Source: JAAFHB01 sp963675995 (GTDB lineage Bacteria; Bacteroidota; Bacteroidia; Bacteroidales; Prolixibacteraceae). Taken from it: DNA of 64,000 bases. The stretch's first letter is position 1; each line of letters begins with the position of its first letter. Both the position numbers and the translations under genes were made by a program. This document shows positions 16,871 to 25,401 of this stretch, piece by piece. The notes under the pieces were generated by a model. That model was not told where the DNA came from. It did no database searches and was given only the letters and a program-made list of their open reading frames with translations. The stretch spans positions 744,001 to 808,000 of the forward strand of contig CAXXIY010000001.1 in the NCBI GenBank assembly GCA_963675995.2, given 5' to 3'.

Positions 16871-18472
16871 TTATTCTTTTTTTACCAGATTTCCCAATAC
16901 CCCGGGTAGCGGAATTTTCTGAAAGTACAGCTCCTTTACCCCCTCATAAACAATTCCAATAGTATTTTCATCCACCATTGTCAGGCAGGAGTAACCATAC
17001 CCGCTTTGGGAATTCAATTCTACCTGTAAGGACGCCGGCCATGTCGCACCACCATCCAAACTTGCCTTGATGGTCATATTCGCCCGGTCGGTTTTATTAT
17101 TTGGGTTGGAGAAAAACAATACCTGTTGGGAGACACCATTAATTTTCACAATGGCACTGATGATACTCGCCATGCAATTGGGTTCGGGCAGCGCTGAATT
17201 GGAGGAGGAGTGAGTAATCCAGGTTTTCCCAAGATCATTTGTAACGGCAACAGCACGACCGTTTGTCGCCCCCTTGTCTGTTCGGTTCCGGTCATCTCTC
17301 ATATTGAGCATCAGGGTTCCATCGGCAAATTCAACAATCTGTGATTCTGTCGTATTTGATTTCGCCCCAGTACCTGCTTTCCATGTTTTGCCATGATCTT
17401 TGCTATAAATCAGAGTTGACCAGGGTATCTGATTTGCATCTTTATATTGTGCGGGAAAAACAAGCGTTCCGTCGTGCATGGTAATTCCATTGCCAGGATC
17501 CTGGAAGAAGAGGAACCATTCAGGCCTTTTTATTTGTGAGGTGATATTGATTGGATCGGACCAGGTAAGTCCATCATCATCACTTTTTACCAGCATAAAT
17601 TGGCCGGTTTCATCGGGTGTCAAACCAGGTCCGGAGCTTCCCCAGACCGATTTTCCGGGTTTTCCGTGTCCCCAAAGAGCAGCAACCCAAATGGTACCTG
17701 TGGTTTTGTCAACCAGCACACATGGATCTCCGATCCCGTTCTCGCTATTTGGTCTTCCTCCCCACTCCCCCATATCCATGATTTTTTTCATTGGCAGCCA
17801 GGTTTGCCCGGTATCTGTACTCCGGCTCATCCCAACGTCAATATCTCCCTGCAGGTCGCCACTACTATGGTATCGGATATCATAAACTGAAATTAAAGTT
17901 CCTGCATTAGTAGTTACCAGACCAGGAATACGGTAAGTGTTGACCTGATCCTGACCGGCAACACGCATCAATATGGCTGGACGGAAAACAAATTTTGAGT
18001 CAGGGGTGATTTTAATGATCAGATTATCACTAAACAGAAGCTCTGCATCCTGAATTTCAAAGCTATTTGTCAGCAATACATTATTTTTCAATGCAAAAAG
18101 AAGGTTGATCAGGTTAGGGCCTGTTGGCACAAGCCTCTCTACTTTAATTTGGGTTTTGATCCCGACAATTTGGGTTTGACCAATTTGCTGATTATCTGTT
18201 CCTCCATAAACTGCCGAAATAGACGCGATTCCTTCAATCTGACTGGAACGGGTAAAGTTAAGCGTGATATTTTTAAGCGTCCTCTTTTCTCCACCCTCAT
18301 TCAATTGAAATTTAATTGAATAGAGTAATTCATCGGACTTTCCTATCATTACAGGAATTCGTACCGGTGACAACTGAACCCCTGAAATCCCCGTCTGAAC
18401 TCCTGACGGTATACTTTTAGCACAATGGGAGGTTGCGACCAAGGTAATCAACAGGACTAAAATTTTTTTCAT
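16871..18472 (-). CDS. nanH: Exo-alpha-sialidase (GH33)
   Basis: Secreted or surface sialidase of 533 residues that releases terminal sialic acid from host glycans. The frame is open to 18505, but ATG 18472 gives a clean signal peptide (MKKILVLLITLVATSHCA). Residues about 30-165 form an N-terminal beta domain as in other Bacteroidota sialidases. The six-blade propeller then begins with the FRIP-type motif YRIP (180-183), carrying one of the three catalytic Args. Five Asp boxes follow: SRSTDTGQTW, SDDDGLTW, SKDHGKTW, TNDLGKTW and LDGGATW. The Tyr/Glu pair is likely in GYGYSCL and VYEGV. It is divergent from the FadR-type regulator. Confidence 0.93.
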   Translation of the reverse strand: MKKILVLLITLVATSHCAKSIPSGVQTGISGVQLSPVRIPVMIGKSDELLYSIKFQLNEGGEKRTLKNITLNFTRSSQIEGIASISAVYGGTDNQQIGQTQIVGIKTQIKVERLVPTGPNLINLLFALKNNVLLTNSFEIQDAELLFSDNLIIKITPDSKFVFRPAILMRVAGQDQVNTYRIPGLVTTNAGTLISVYDIRYHSSGDLQGDIDVGMSRSTDTGQTWLPMKKIMDMGEWGGRPNSENGIGDPCVLVDKTTGTIWVAALWGHGKPGKSVWGSSGPGLTPDETGQFMLVKSDDDGLTWSDPINITSQIKRPEWFLFFQDPGNGITMHDGTLVFPAQYKDANQIPWSTLIYSKDHGKTWKAGTGAKSNTTESQIVEFADGTLMLNMRDDRNRTDKGATNGRAVAVTNDLGKTWITHSSSNSALPEPNCMASIISAIVKINGVSQQVLFFSNPNNKTDRANMTIKASLDGGATWPASLQVELNSQSGYGYSCLTMVDENTIGIVYEGVKELYFQKIPLPGVLGNLVKKE

Positions 18473-18517
18473 GATGGAACGCTTTATTACATTTCGAACA
18501 ACCATTCTTTAATTTAA

Positions 18518-18548
18518 CAAAGTTAGGACAAATTGCCTGACTGGTAAA
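18518..18548 (-). promoter_or_regulatory. Probable nanH promoter
   Basis: On the minus strand TAACTTTG (18525-18518) is an exact -7 TAnnTTTG box, with TTTA (18548-18545) 19 bases before it as an imperfect -33 box. The start codon is 45 bases downstream. Confidence 0.55.
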
Positions 18549-18618
18549 GCTGTAGGGAAAAAGGTAAAGAATATCCTCATAAAAGTTTTTTTGAAAAGTT
18601 TAATTTTTTATATTTGTC

Positions 18619-18633
18619 TTATGTAATACATAA
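18619..18633. promoter_or_regulatory. 15-bp palindrome, candidate operator of the GntR/FadR regulator
   Basis: TTATGTA-A-TACATAA is a perfect inverted repeat with a one-base centre. Its core GT-NNN-AC matches the spacing of FadR-family operators. It begins two bases after TATATTTG (18609-18616), a -7-type box directed at the regulator gene, so a bound repressor would cover the transcription start. It is also about 94 bases upstream of the nanH -7 box. Confidence 0.6.
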
Positions 18634-18703
18634 TTTACCAAAATTAGATGATCAATTTCTATTTACCAAATATTTTGTCCATTTTCTTTTAATTTTGCAT
18701 GTT

Positions 18704-19432
18704 ATGAATCAGAATGAGCTCAAATCAGCGATATCACCAATTGATACAAGTAGCCTTGTCGATAAGGTGGAGATGCAACTGATCGATTTTCTTACCCGGA
18801 AAGAGTTAAAACCAGGTCAAACTATTCCAAAAGAAATGGAACTGGCTGCAGCAATGGGGGTAAGCCGCACCGTGATTCGAGAGTCATTGACCCGTCTAAA
18901 AACGATGGGATTAATTGAATCGATCAAGCACAAAGGTATCGTAATTAAGAGTCCGGATCTTTCGGATATCCTGCAAAAATCGATGATTCCTGGAATTCTT
19001 GACGATGGAACATTGAAAGATGTATTTGAAATGAGGCTGATCATCGAGGTAGGAATGGCTGATCTGGTAGTTAACCGGGCCACTGAAGAAGATATTGAAG
19101 AACTCTACTCAATTGTCAAAAATGAAACCGAACAATCAGAAAATACCCTGTTTAATGTCGATTATGAAATAAAGTTTCATGGTAAACTGTACGACATGAC
19201 CGGAAATGAAACCCTTAAAGGATTCCAGCGAATGCTTCTTCCTGTATTTAAGTATGTATATACCAGTGGATTAATAAACGAAACATTCGCTAAAAAGAGA
19301 TATGTTTCCCACAAGGAACTAGTTGAAGTACTTCGGCTTCACGATGCGGATAAGTTTCGAAAGGCTATGAGGAAACATCTGGAGAATCACTTTATCAGAA
19401 TCTTCCTTCAGAATGATTTAAAAACGGAATGA
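18704..19432 (+). CDS. FadR/GntR-family transcriptional regulator, likely of the nan genes
   Basis: A 242-residue DNA-binding repressor. The N-terminal winged helix has LKPGQTIPKEMELAAAMGVS and RTVIRESLTRLKTMGLI. The C-terminal FCD ligand-binding domain begins near residue 105 (DVFEMRLIIEVGMADLVV) with a conserved Asp/His metal site (FHGKLYDMTGN, HKELVEVLRLHDAD). The frame opens at 18614, but ATG 18704 gives a standard N-terminus, and the candidate promoter and operator would otherwise be inside the gene. Divergent transcription from the sialidase suggests it senses a sialic acid or ManNAc derivative, like NanR of enteric bacteria, but this is inference from position. Confidence 0.88.
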   Translation: MNQNELKSAISPIDTSSLVDKVEMQLIDFLTRKELKPGQTIPKEMELAAAMGVSRTVIRESLTRLKTMGLIESIKHKGIVIKSPDLSDILQKSMIPGILDDGTLKDVFEMRLIIEVGMADLVVNRATEEDIEELYSIVKNETEQSENTLFNVDYEIKFHGKLYDMTGNETLKGFQRMLLPVFKYVYTSGLINETFAKKRYVSHKELVEVLRLHDADKFRKAMRKHLENHFIRIFLQNDLKTE

Positions 19433-19461
19433 AACCCTACAAAACATCCGGAATCTAAATT

Positions 19462-20091
19462 TCAAATCTGCGCCCTGTTATTCTTTTTGAAACCTTTATA
19501 GATTAGGTATAAAACGTAAATTGCACCTACCACTATAATTATAGCAATCAGCTCTTTATAATATCTGTCAAGTATTTCTTTCTGGGAATAGAAGAAATAA
19601 CCCAGCATGGCAAGAATGATATTCCATGCAGTTGCCCCAATTGCGGTAAATAGGATAAAGTCACCCATTTTCATATTGGCTAACCCGGCCGGCAGTGAAA
19701 TTAAATGACGGATTCCAGGAACCAGCCGTCCGATCAGTGTGGAGATCTTGCCGTTTTTAAGGAAATAACGTTCGGTTTTTTCTATTGCGGATTGATCAAT
19801 CATCATCAAGTGGGCCAGTCGTGTGTTGACAAATTTCATCAATAATTTATTTCCCAGCCATTTCGCCAGATAGTAATTAATCATGGAGCCGGCCACAGCG
19901 CCCATCGAACCGGAAAAAACAACCAGGAAGATATTCAGATCTCCGTTAGCAGCTTTAAAGGCTGCAGGTGGAATAACCAGTTCGGAAGGGAATGGGATAA
20001 TCGTGCTTTCGATTCCCATAAGTAAAAATACAGTCCAATAGGTGATATGATCCATATACCAGCTAAGAATCTGCTGAAAAATTGCGCCCAT
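19462..20091 (-). CDS. DedA family (SNARE-associated/VTT) membrane protein
   Basis: A 209-residue inner-membrane protein with four to five hydrophobic segments. It carries the family signatures ESTIIPFPSELVIPPA near the N-terminus and GRLVPGIRHLISLPAGLANM in the middle. DedA proteins support membrane potential and act in undecaprenyl-phosphate or phospholipid flipping. The gene stands between the convergent nan regulator and the serpin-side genes and shows no operon partner. Confidence 0.9.
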   Translation of the reverse strand: MGAIFQQILSWYMDHITYWTVFLLMGIESTIIPFPSELVIPPAAFKAANGDLNIFLVVFSGSMGAVAGSMINYYLAKWLGNKLLMKFVNTRLAHLMMIDQSAIEKTERYFLKNGKISTLIGRLVPGIRHLISLPAGLANMKMGDFILFTAIGATAWNIILAMLGYFFYSQKEILDRYYKELIAIIIVVGAIYVLYLIYKGFKKNNRAQI

Positions 20092-20217
20092 AAATTAATT
20101 TTGGACAAAGCTAAGATTTTCCTGGTTCAAAAGAAAACGGTGAAAATTGTTGAATGGATTCAAAAACTATTGGAATGGGTGAAGATATTGATTCGCCACA
20201 ATTAATAGAGCTGCTTT

Positions 20218-20736
20218 TCAATGAATCCGTAGATTAGTTAACCACTGTGTCAGTACCCCGGCCTCGGGAGCGAGATTGTGCTGCTCCCAATCACCAGACT
20301 CATTAAGAATAACCTGGCGATAACTACCTGTGTTATCCTGCTCAGGGATAAAAACACTACAACCCAAACTACCCATATCAGCACCCTGCGAAACCGGCTG
20401 ACTTAATCCTCCATCGCTTGCGGGCAAAACTAGTTTCATGTAATAAATTATATCAGAGATAGCAATAAGTGTATCCGCTTTCACTGAGAGAGCTATGTTT
20501 TTTTTTAAATCGGCAGAAGATATTTTAGTCTCGGTTGAAAATACCCATGGAGTCAACCTATTAAAGGTATATACCTCTCCCGCAGGGGTTATTGTAAATC
20601 CGGAGTGCTGGTATCCCCATGCATAGTTTACATATTCATACTGAAAATAACAGTCAGTAAGAGCCACCTCGTCTTGCTTATCCTTACAAGAACATTGCAA
20701 AACCAAAACACCCAGTAATATCCACAATCTAGTCAT
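20218..20736 (-). CDS. Hypothetical lipoprotein
   Basis: A 172-residue protein I do not recognise. The first residues, MTRLWILLGVLVLQCSC, form a lipoprotein signal; Cys17 precedes KDKQDE. The mature part has no strong hydrophobic segment and is rich in aromatic and polar residues (ECYFQYEY-like region, then a C-terminal tail with HNLAPEAG). It is 11 bases after the serpin gene on the same strand, so the two lipoproteins are probably co-transcribed and might be displayed together on the envelope. Confidence 0.7.
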   Translation of the reverse strand: MTRLWILLGVLVLQCSCKDKQDEVALTDCYFQYEYVNYAWGYQHSGFTITPAGEVYTFNRLTPWVFSTETKISSADLKKNIALSVKADTLIAISDIIYYMKLVLPASDGGLSQPVSQGADMGSLGCSVFIPEQDNTGSYRQVILNESGDWEQHNLAPEAGVLTQWLTNLRIH

Positions 20737-20747
20737 CCTACTTTTTA

Positions 20748-21980
20748 CTAATTCGACAGCAGTGGGTTTTCAACTTTGCCGGCAAAAAGTATTGCACCTG
20801 TATCCTCTTCTGTTATCAGAAACAGAAATGGACGCGTAGCATGAAACTCCGGTTCGCCAGGCCCAATGCTGGTAAGCCCAATCCCTATGGAGGTAACAGC
20901 AGCAGCCTCGGTCCCCTCCTCACTTACTTCGATAAACGACTTGTGCTTCACATTGGTAATAAAGAGTTGGTCAGTAGCATTGATTTTGGAAAAATTGGCC
21001 TGGGTTTTTGAAAAAGCCACCGACATACCGAGGGAGGATAAAATATCGTTCAGTTCGCTTTCCCATGTGAATTTGAACCGGGGTACCCAGACATCCACTT
21101 TTGTGCTGCTGCTCAATGCCGTTTTTAGATTTGCCCAAGCCGCCACTGTCAGTTGACTCATAATCTGATCGGGAGTTTTCCCAGCATCCGGAAGAAGAAG
21201 GATCATTCCAAACTTTCCACGTCCATATGGCATCTTAAGCGACTTAAAACCTGACTGTTCCGAATAGCCAAACTTCTCTTTAATTTTCATCAGCGGAACA
21301 GTTGCCGTCGAACCTGAAGCAAGCGTAAAAGCTCCATCTGTAGTATTAGCCTTCTCGAACTGAATATCCCATTTCCCGTTAAAATAGATGGCATTGATCA
21401 GAAACATGATTTCGTCAGCTGAAATCTGATCAAGAATCTTTGGAATTTTCCCATTTGTTTTCTCATTTACCCAGTTATTGATCGTACTCAACGCGGTTTG
21501 ATCAAAATCGAGTCTTTCGACACTTGCCTCGTAATATTTCTGATTGGTGGAAATAAAAGGTGCCAAAACCGGATAGGTTTTCCTGATCCAAATCGAGTTG
21601 GCAATATTCATCACCACGTTGGGATCAGCCTTTTTTAATGCAGTAACCAGATCAAAATAAATCTGGTTAATCTCGTCAACAGTAAGCCCATTCAATCCCA
21701 AAGCACTGATAATCGAACTTTTAGTGTCGCCCTCTGCCCCATTAAGTGCCATTGAGAGCGCCAGCGAAATGCTTAATGGAGACACCATTACGTTATGCCC
21801 CTGGCTGTCAGGCAATTTATTAAAAAGGCTAAAGGTAAATGAGTTATCAGCTTTTACCAACTGCAAAGATTTTTGAGTCATTACAATATCTCCCGGTACA
21901 GGATCTGGTTCTACACGATTGGAACACCCTGCCAAAGAGAAACTCAGTACCAATAAGAGGGCATAGATTTTATTTTTCAT
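20748..21980 (-). CDS. Serpin family protease inhibitor, lipoprotein
   Basis: A bacterial serpin of 410 residues. ATG 21980 is chosen over the upstream in-frame start because it opens directly into a lipoprotein signal (LSFSLAGC, Cys19). Serpin signatures: NVMVSPLSISLALSMALNGA, ANSIWI, NAIYFNGKWDIQF, SLKMPYG and DVWVPRFKF. The reactive-centre loop starts EEGTEAAAV (residue 354 on, a proper inhibitory hinge with small residues) and, by standard numbering, places Thr370-Ser371 at the scissile bond; the C-terminus has FHATRPFLFLI. Thr at P1 recalls miropin of Tannerella. It probably protects the cell surface from host or competitor serine proteases. Confidence 0.93.
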   Translation of the reverse strand: MKNKIYALLLVLSFSLAGCSNRVEPDPVPGDIVMTQKSLQLVKADNSFTFSLFNKLPDSQGHNVMVSPLSISLALSMALNGAEGDTKSSIISALGLNGLTVDEINQIYFDLVTALKKADPNVVMNIANSIWIRKTYPVLAPFISTNQKYYEASVERLDFDQTALSTINNWVNEKTNGKIPKILDQISADEIMFLINAIYFNGKWDIQFEKANTTDGAFTLASGSTATVPLMKIKEKFGYSEQSGFKSLKMPYGRGKFGMILLLPDAGKTPDQIMSQLTVAAWANLKTALSSSTKVDVWVPRFKFTWESELNDILSSLGMSVAFSKTQANFSKINATDQLFITNVKHKSFIEVSEEGTEAAAVTSIGIGLTSIGPGEPEFHATRPFLFLITEEDTGAILFAGKVENPLLSN

Positions 21981-22337
21981 CGGTATTTTTTTTATTTTTT
22001 TCAACAATACGAACTTACTCAAATGCTATCGATCGATAGCCACGCTCTCTAGTTACATCCAATATCCAATAGATGATATTCGTTTCTATAAAGTTGCAAT
22101 TTTATTTGAAATAACGCAACCAAAAGGGTAAAATAAATCTCTTATGCATAAACGTATCTTTTAACTTTAAAAACAGGGGCTGAAAACCAGAAGAAACCGA
22201 TTCAATACTGCCATTTCAAAGATCTTTGTGCACAAATATGTTTCTTTTTCGTTCTTTAACATATTTTAAAATTAGTGATGCGAATTTTGATGTTTCTTCA
22301 GGCCTGATTTTTGCTGCATTACAATTAAAAAGATTTT
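21981..22337. other. Intergenic region between serpin and ECF sigma genes
   Basis: This divergent gap of 357 bases is AT-rich. It contains one clear feature, a perfect 16-base palindrome at 22025-22040. I see no convincing TAnnTTTG box, no open frame of note and no RNA gene. Confidence 0.6.
22025..22040. promoter_or_regulatory. Perfect 16-bp palindrome upstream of the serpin gene
   Basis: GCTATCGATCGATAGC reads the same on both strands. It lies 44 bases before the serpin start codon, a position fit for an operator or a 5'-leader hairpin. No regulator gene is adjacent, other than the ECF sigma operon on the far side. Confidence 0.5.
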
Positions 22338-22901
22338 GTGACCGACCTTGAAGAAACCATAAAAAAATGTGCATCCGGCGACCGGAAAGCTCAGACTACA
22401 CTCTACATGCAGTTTGCATCAAAAATGTATGGTGTGTGCCTGAATTATTCAAAAGATGCTGCTGAAGCTGAAGACAACCTTCAGGATGGATTTATTCGTG
22501 TATTTACAAAGATTGATCAATATGGTTTCAAGGGGTCGTTCGAAGGGTGGATGCGCCGAATAATGGTAAATACATCGCTAGAAAAATTCAGAAAAAATAA
22601 TCATCTCTATCCCGTTGAAGATATGATGGTTTTCGAAAATATACAAAATGACGAACAGACATTATCTGCCATTTCAGCAGATGATTTATTGAAGATTATC
22701 CAGGAACTTCCACCACGATACAGAATGGTATTCAACCTTTATGCCATTGAAGGATACTCGCATCAGGAGATTGCCAAATTAATGAAAATTAATGAAGGGA
22801 CCTCCAAATCGAATCTTTCAAGAGCAAGGGTTATCCTTCAAAAAAAGGTGATAGAAAATTTTGGTTTGGGAAAAAATACGGTTACAACAACGTTATGCTA
22901 A
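22338..22901 (+). CDS. RNA polymerase ECF sigma-70 factor
   Basis: A 187-residue alternative sigma factor. Region 2 is AEAEDNLQDGFIRVFTKIDQ and FEGWMRRIMVNTSLEKFRKN; region 4 is LPPRYRMVFNLYAIEGYSH, then QEIAKLMKINEGTSKSNLSRAR (helix-turn-helix). The start is GTG 22338, the first start codon that keeps the N-terminal helix. It overlaps the next gene by seven bases, the usual layout for an ECF sigma factor and its cognate membrane anti-sigma factor. Confidence 0.92.
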   Translation: MTDLEETIKKCASGDRKAQTTLYMQFASKMYGVCLNYSKDAAEAEDNLQDGFIRVFTKIDQYGFKGSFEGWMRRIMVNTSLEKFRKNNHLYPVEDMMVFENIQNDEQTLSAISADDLLKIIQELPPRYRMVFNLYAIEGYSHQEIAKLMKINEGTSKSNLSRARVILQKKVIENFGLGKNTVTTTLC

Positions 22902-24310
22902 CTGAACACGATGATATAGACAAATTATTCCTTAAGACATTAGGTGAATATGAAAAGACACCACCGCTGTCTGTTTGGACCAATATCGAAAAACGGCTCG
23001 ACCAACGTTCATCGGGTCGTATTATTATGCTGCGAACGATCTCAATAGCTGCAGCCATAATCCTCGCTTTGCTTGCCGGATGGTGGCTAACCAATCCTGA
23101 AAGGGAGGGGTCGCAACTGCAAAACAGCATTGTCAGGCAAGAGGTGATTATGAACAAAACCGATCAGCCAAAAAATATAACTTTAGATAAAACCATGGTT
23201 AACCCTGATAAGGTCAAGTCCGCTCTACCTCCCGAAAAGAATCCGGTGTTACCATCCAAAGTTTCATCACTCGCAGCATTCGCTCCAAATACCACTTTAA
23301 ACGGAACAAACGGACAACTCTCAACATTGAAGCCGGGTGAAAGGGTTCTCCTTGATTCCGAAAAGGTTGTACTCGAAAATGTAGAGCAGAAATTCAAAGT
23401 AATCAAAAAAATCACTGAATGGATCGCAGATAAAGTTAGCGACGATACCCTACGTTCATTTGATTCCAAATCTACTGCAAAAACGGCTATTGCTGCCATC
23501 GCTTTGAATCAATCAGCAGGAACCCCGAGCAACGATCACTTCAAAAACATCAGTGGACGCTGGAGTCTTAAAGCTGAAGTTGCACCTATATTCAACAGGC
23601 AGGCGCCCAATAACGGACAACAAGGGTATCTCAGTTCCGGATTGTCACAAAACTATTCACCTCAGAAAACCACATCTGAAAACACCTTTTCAGCAGGTAT
23701 CCTGGCTGGATACAAGGTCGGTAAACGACTGGTAATCAAATCTGGGATGATTTTTAAGAACATTCGGCAAACAACGAGGAATGCTGATTTTATGGGAACG
23801 AACAACAGTTTTATTGCTTCCGGAAATACACTCCATGCAACAACTCCAACCGGATTAGTCAAATTGAATACCTCGACAACAACCAGTAACGGAGCAACTA
23901 TGATTTCTGATGCCCAGATAGCGAATACCGCAATTTCTTCGGGAAGCAATGTTTTAAAGCAGAATATGCAGTTTGTCGAGATTCCGGTCCATGCCACCTA
24001 TAATCTGATCAACAACAAACTGGCTCTTGGCGTATCCGGAGGAATTAGTTCCAATATCCTGGTTGGAAATAAGGCCCTGATATCTGGGAGTAGTAATTTG
24101 AGCGGAAGCGGCGAAACCGCCAATATGCGCAATGTTGTCTATTCGGGAGAGGTGGGCCTCGAAATAGGCTACCAGATCTCCAACCGGTTAACACTCACAG
24201 TAGAACCTCGTTTAAAAAATTATATCAATTCATTAAGCACAAGTAAATCTGTAAATTATAAGCCTCAACAAATGGAAATTGCCACTGGGCTCACCTATTG
24301 TTTTAATTGA
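22895..24310 (+). CDS. Anti-sigma-like membrane protein with outer-membrane beta-barrel-like C-domain
   Basis: A 471-residue protein. Residues 1-42 form a short cytoplasmic domain (LFLKTLGEYEKTPPLSVWTNIEKRL), as in Bacteroidota anti-sigma proteins. One transmembrane segment follows (about 46-66, ISIAAAIILALLAGWWL), then a Lys/Pro/Ser-rich linker. From about residue 225 the sequence looks like a beta-barrel: WSLKAEVAPIF, FSAGILAGYKVGKRLVIKSGM, LALGVSGGISSNILV and EVGLEIGYQISNRLTLTVEPRLK. Overlap with the ECF sigma gene supports an anti-sigma role. The inner-membrane anchor joined to a barrel-like domain is odd but recurs in this phylum. Confidence 0.8.
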   Translation: MLTEHDDIDKLFLKTLGEYEKTPPLSVWTNIEKRLDQRSSGRIIMLRTISIAAAIILALLAGWWLTNPEREGSQLQNSIVRQEVIMNKTDQPKNITLDKTMVNPDKVKSALPPEKNPVLPSKVSSLAAFAPNTTLNGTNGQLSTLKPGERVLLDSEKVVLENVEQKFKVIKKITEWIADKVSDDTLRSFDSKSTAKTAIAAIALNQSAGTPSNDHFKNISGRWSLKAEVAPIFNRQAPNNGQQGYLSSGLSQNYSPQKTTSENTFSAGILAGYKVGKRLVIKSGMIFKNIRQTTRNADFMGTNNSFIASGNTLHATTPTGLVKLNTSTTTSNGATMISDAQIANTAISSGSNVLKQNMQFVEIPVHATYNLINNKLALGVSGGISSNILVGNKALISGSSNLSGSGETANMRNVVYSGEVGLEIGYQISNRLTLTVEPRLKNYINSLSTSKSVNYKPQQMEIATGLTYCFN

Positions 24311-24378
24311 GTTTTTGTTCAATTATAGGATTAGACCTTGGAAACAACTAACTTTGCAGGCTTACTTTATGCAGTTTT

Positions 24379-25368
24379 ATGGAAGATATAAACTCCTTTA
24401 ATCATAGATTTGGCCTTCCAAGGGTCGCTATTTTTCTCTCTGTAATCGCTTTTTGTGTGGTTTCAGTCGGGCTATTTTTTAACTCTCAGTCAACCCGAAT
24501 GGGTAACCATATCATCGGAACCAATGCGATACAACAGGAGTTCTGTTTTACGGCTGCGCCACTTCCCGAGAAACTCGACTTTGCCAATGAAGAGGTGCCG
24601 CTCGAAAATTTTGATATTCGGGAATCGCTCGACCGTGAATTATTAAGTGTTGCTAATTTCCATTCGCAGGCAATTCTTTATATTAAAAAGACCACCCGCT
24701 ATTTTTCGATCATTGAACCAATCCTCAGGAAAAATCAAATACCTGGTGATTTTAAGTACCTTGCGCTAGCCGAAAGCGGATTTCTCGATAAAGTAGTCTC
24801 TCCTTCGGGAGCAGTGGGTATCTGGCAATTTATGAGAACTGCCGCCATAGAAAACGGACTTGAAGTGAACGATGAAATTGACGAACGCTACCACATCGAA
24901 AAAGCCACTGAAGCAGCCTGCAGGTACCTTAAGAATTCGTTCATTCTCTATGGTAACTGGACAATGGTTGCAGCCTCCTACAATGCCGGGATTAGCGGTA
25001 TCGGGCACCAGATAGAGGTACAGGATACCAGAAACTATTACGATTTGCTTCTGAATGAAGAAACTTCAAGGTACCTGTTTCGTATACTTGCCCTGAAACT
25101 GGTGATCGGGGATCCTGAAAAGTACGGATTTATGGTGAACGACGAGGAGAAATACCCCATCATTCCTGTAAGTGAAGTAAAGATAACCGGGAGCATCAAA
25201 GATTTCACAGACTTTGCCCGCTCCAATCATATTAATTATAAGTTATTCAAGCAGTTTAATCCATGGCTCAGACAACCGGGTCTGAAAAACGTGAAAAACA
25301 AAACATATATTGTAAAAATACCGGAAACCGGCAAATACCGCAAATTTATATTTACGGATCAACAATAA
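24379..25368 (+). CDS. Lytic transglycosylase (SLT domain)
   Basis: A 329-residue peptidoglycan lytic transglycosylase. It is anchored or exported by an N-terminal hydrophobic segment (VAIFLSVIAFCVVSVGLFF). The SLT domain spans about 110-225: YLALAESGF with the catalytic Glu, SPSGAVGIWQFM, AACRYLKNSFILYGNWTMV and ASYNAGISGI. The C-terminal part resembles the MltD linker, but I see no full LysM repeats; the protein ends soon after, and intact MltD proteins are longer. A -7 box TAACTTTG lies at 24349-24356. The uvrA start is 33 bases downstream. Confidence 0.9.
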   Translation: MEDINSFNHRFGLPRVAIFLSVIAFCVVSVGLFFNSQSTRMGNHIIGTNAIQQEFCFTAAPLPEKLDFANEEVPLENFDIRESLDRELLSVANFHSQAILYIKKTTRYFSIIEPILRKNQIPGDFKYLALAESGFLDKVVSPSGAVGIWQFMRTAAIENGLEVNDEIDERYHIEKATEAACRYLKNSFILYGNWTMVAASYNAGISGIGHQIEVQDTRNYYDLLLNEETSRYLFRILALKLVIGDPEKYGFMVNDEEKYPIIPVSEVKITGSIKDFTDFARSNHINYKLFKQFNPWLRQPGLKNVKNKTYIVKIPETGKYRKFIFTDQQ

Positions 25369-25401
25369 TTTACCCCTTTCGGCTATAAGTGTATTCAATA
25401 A

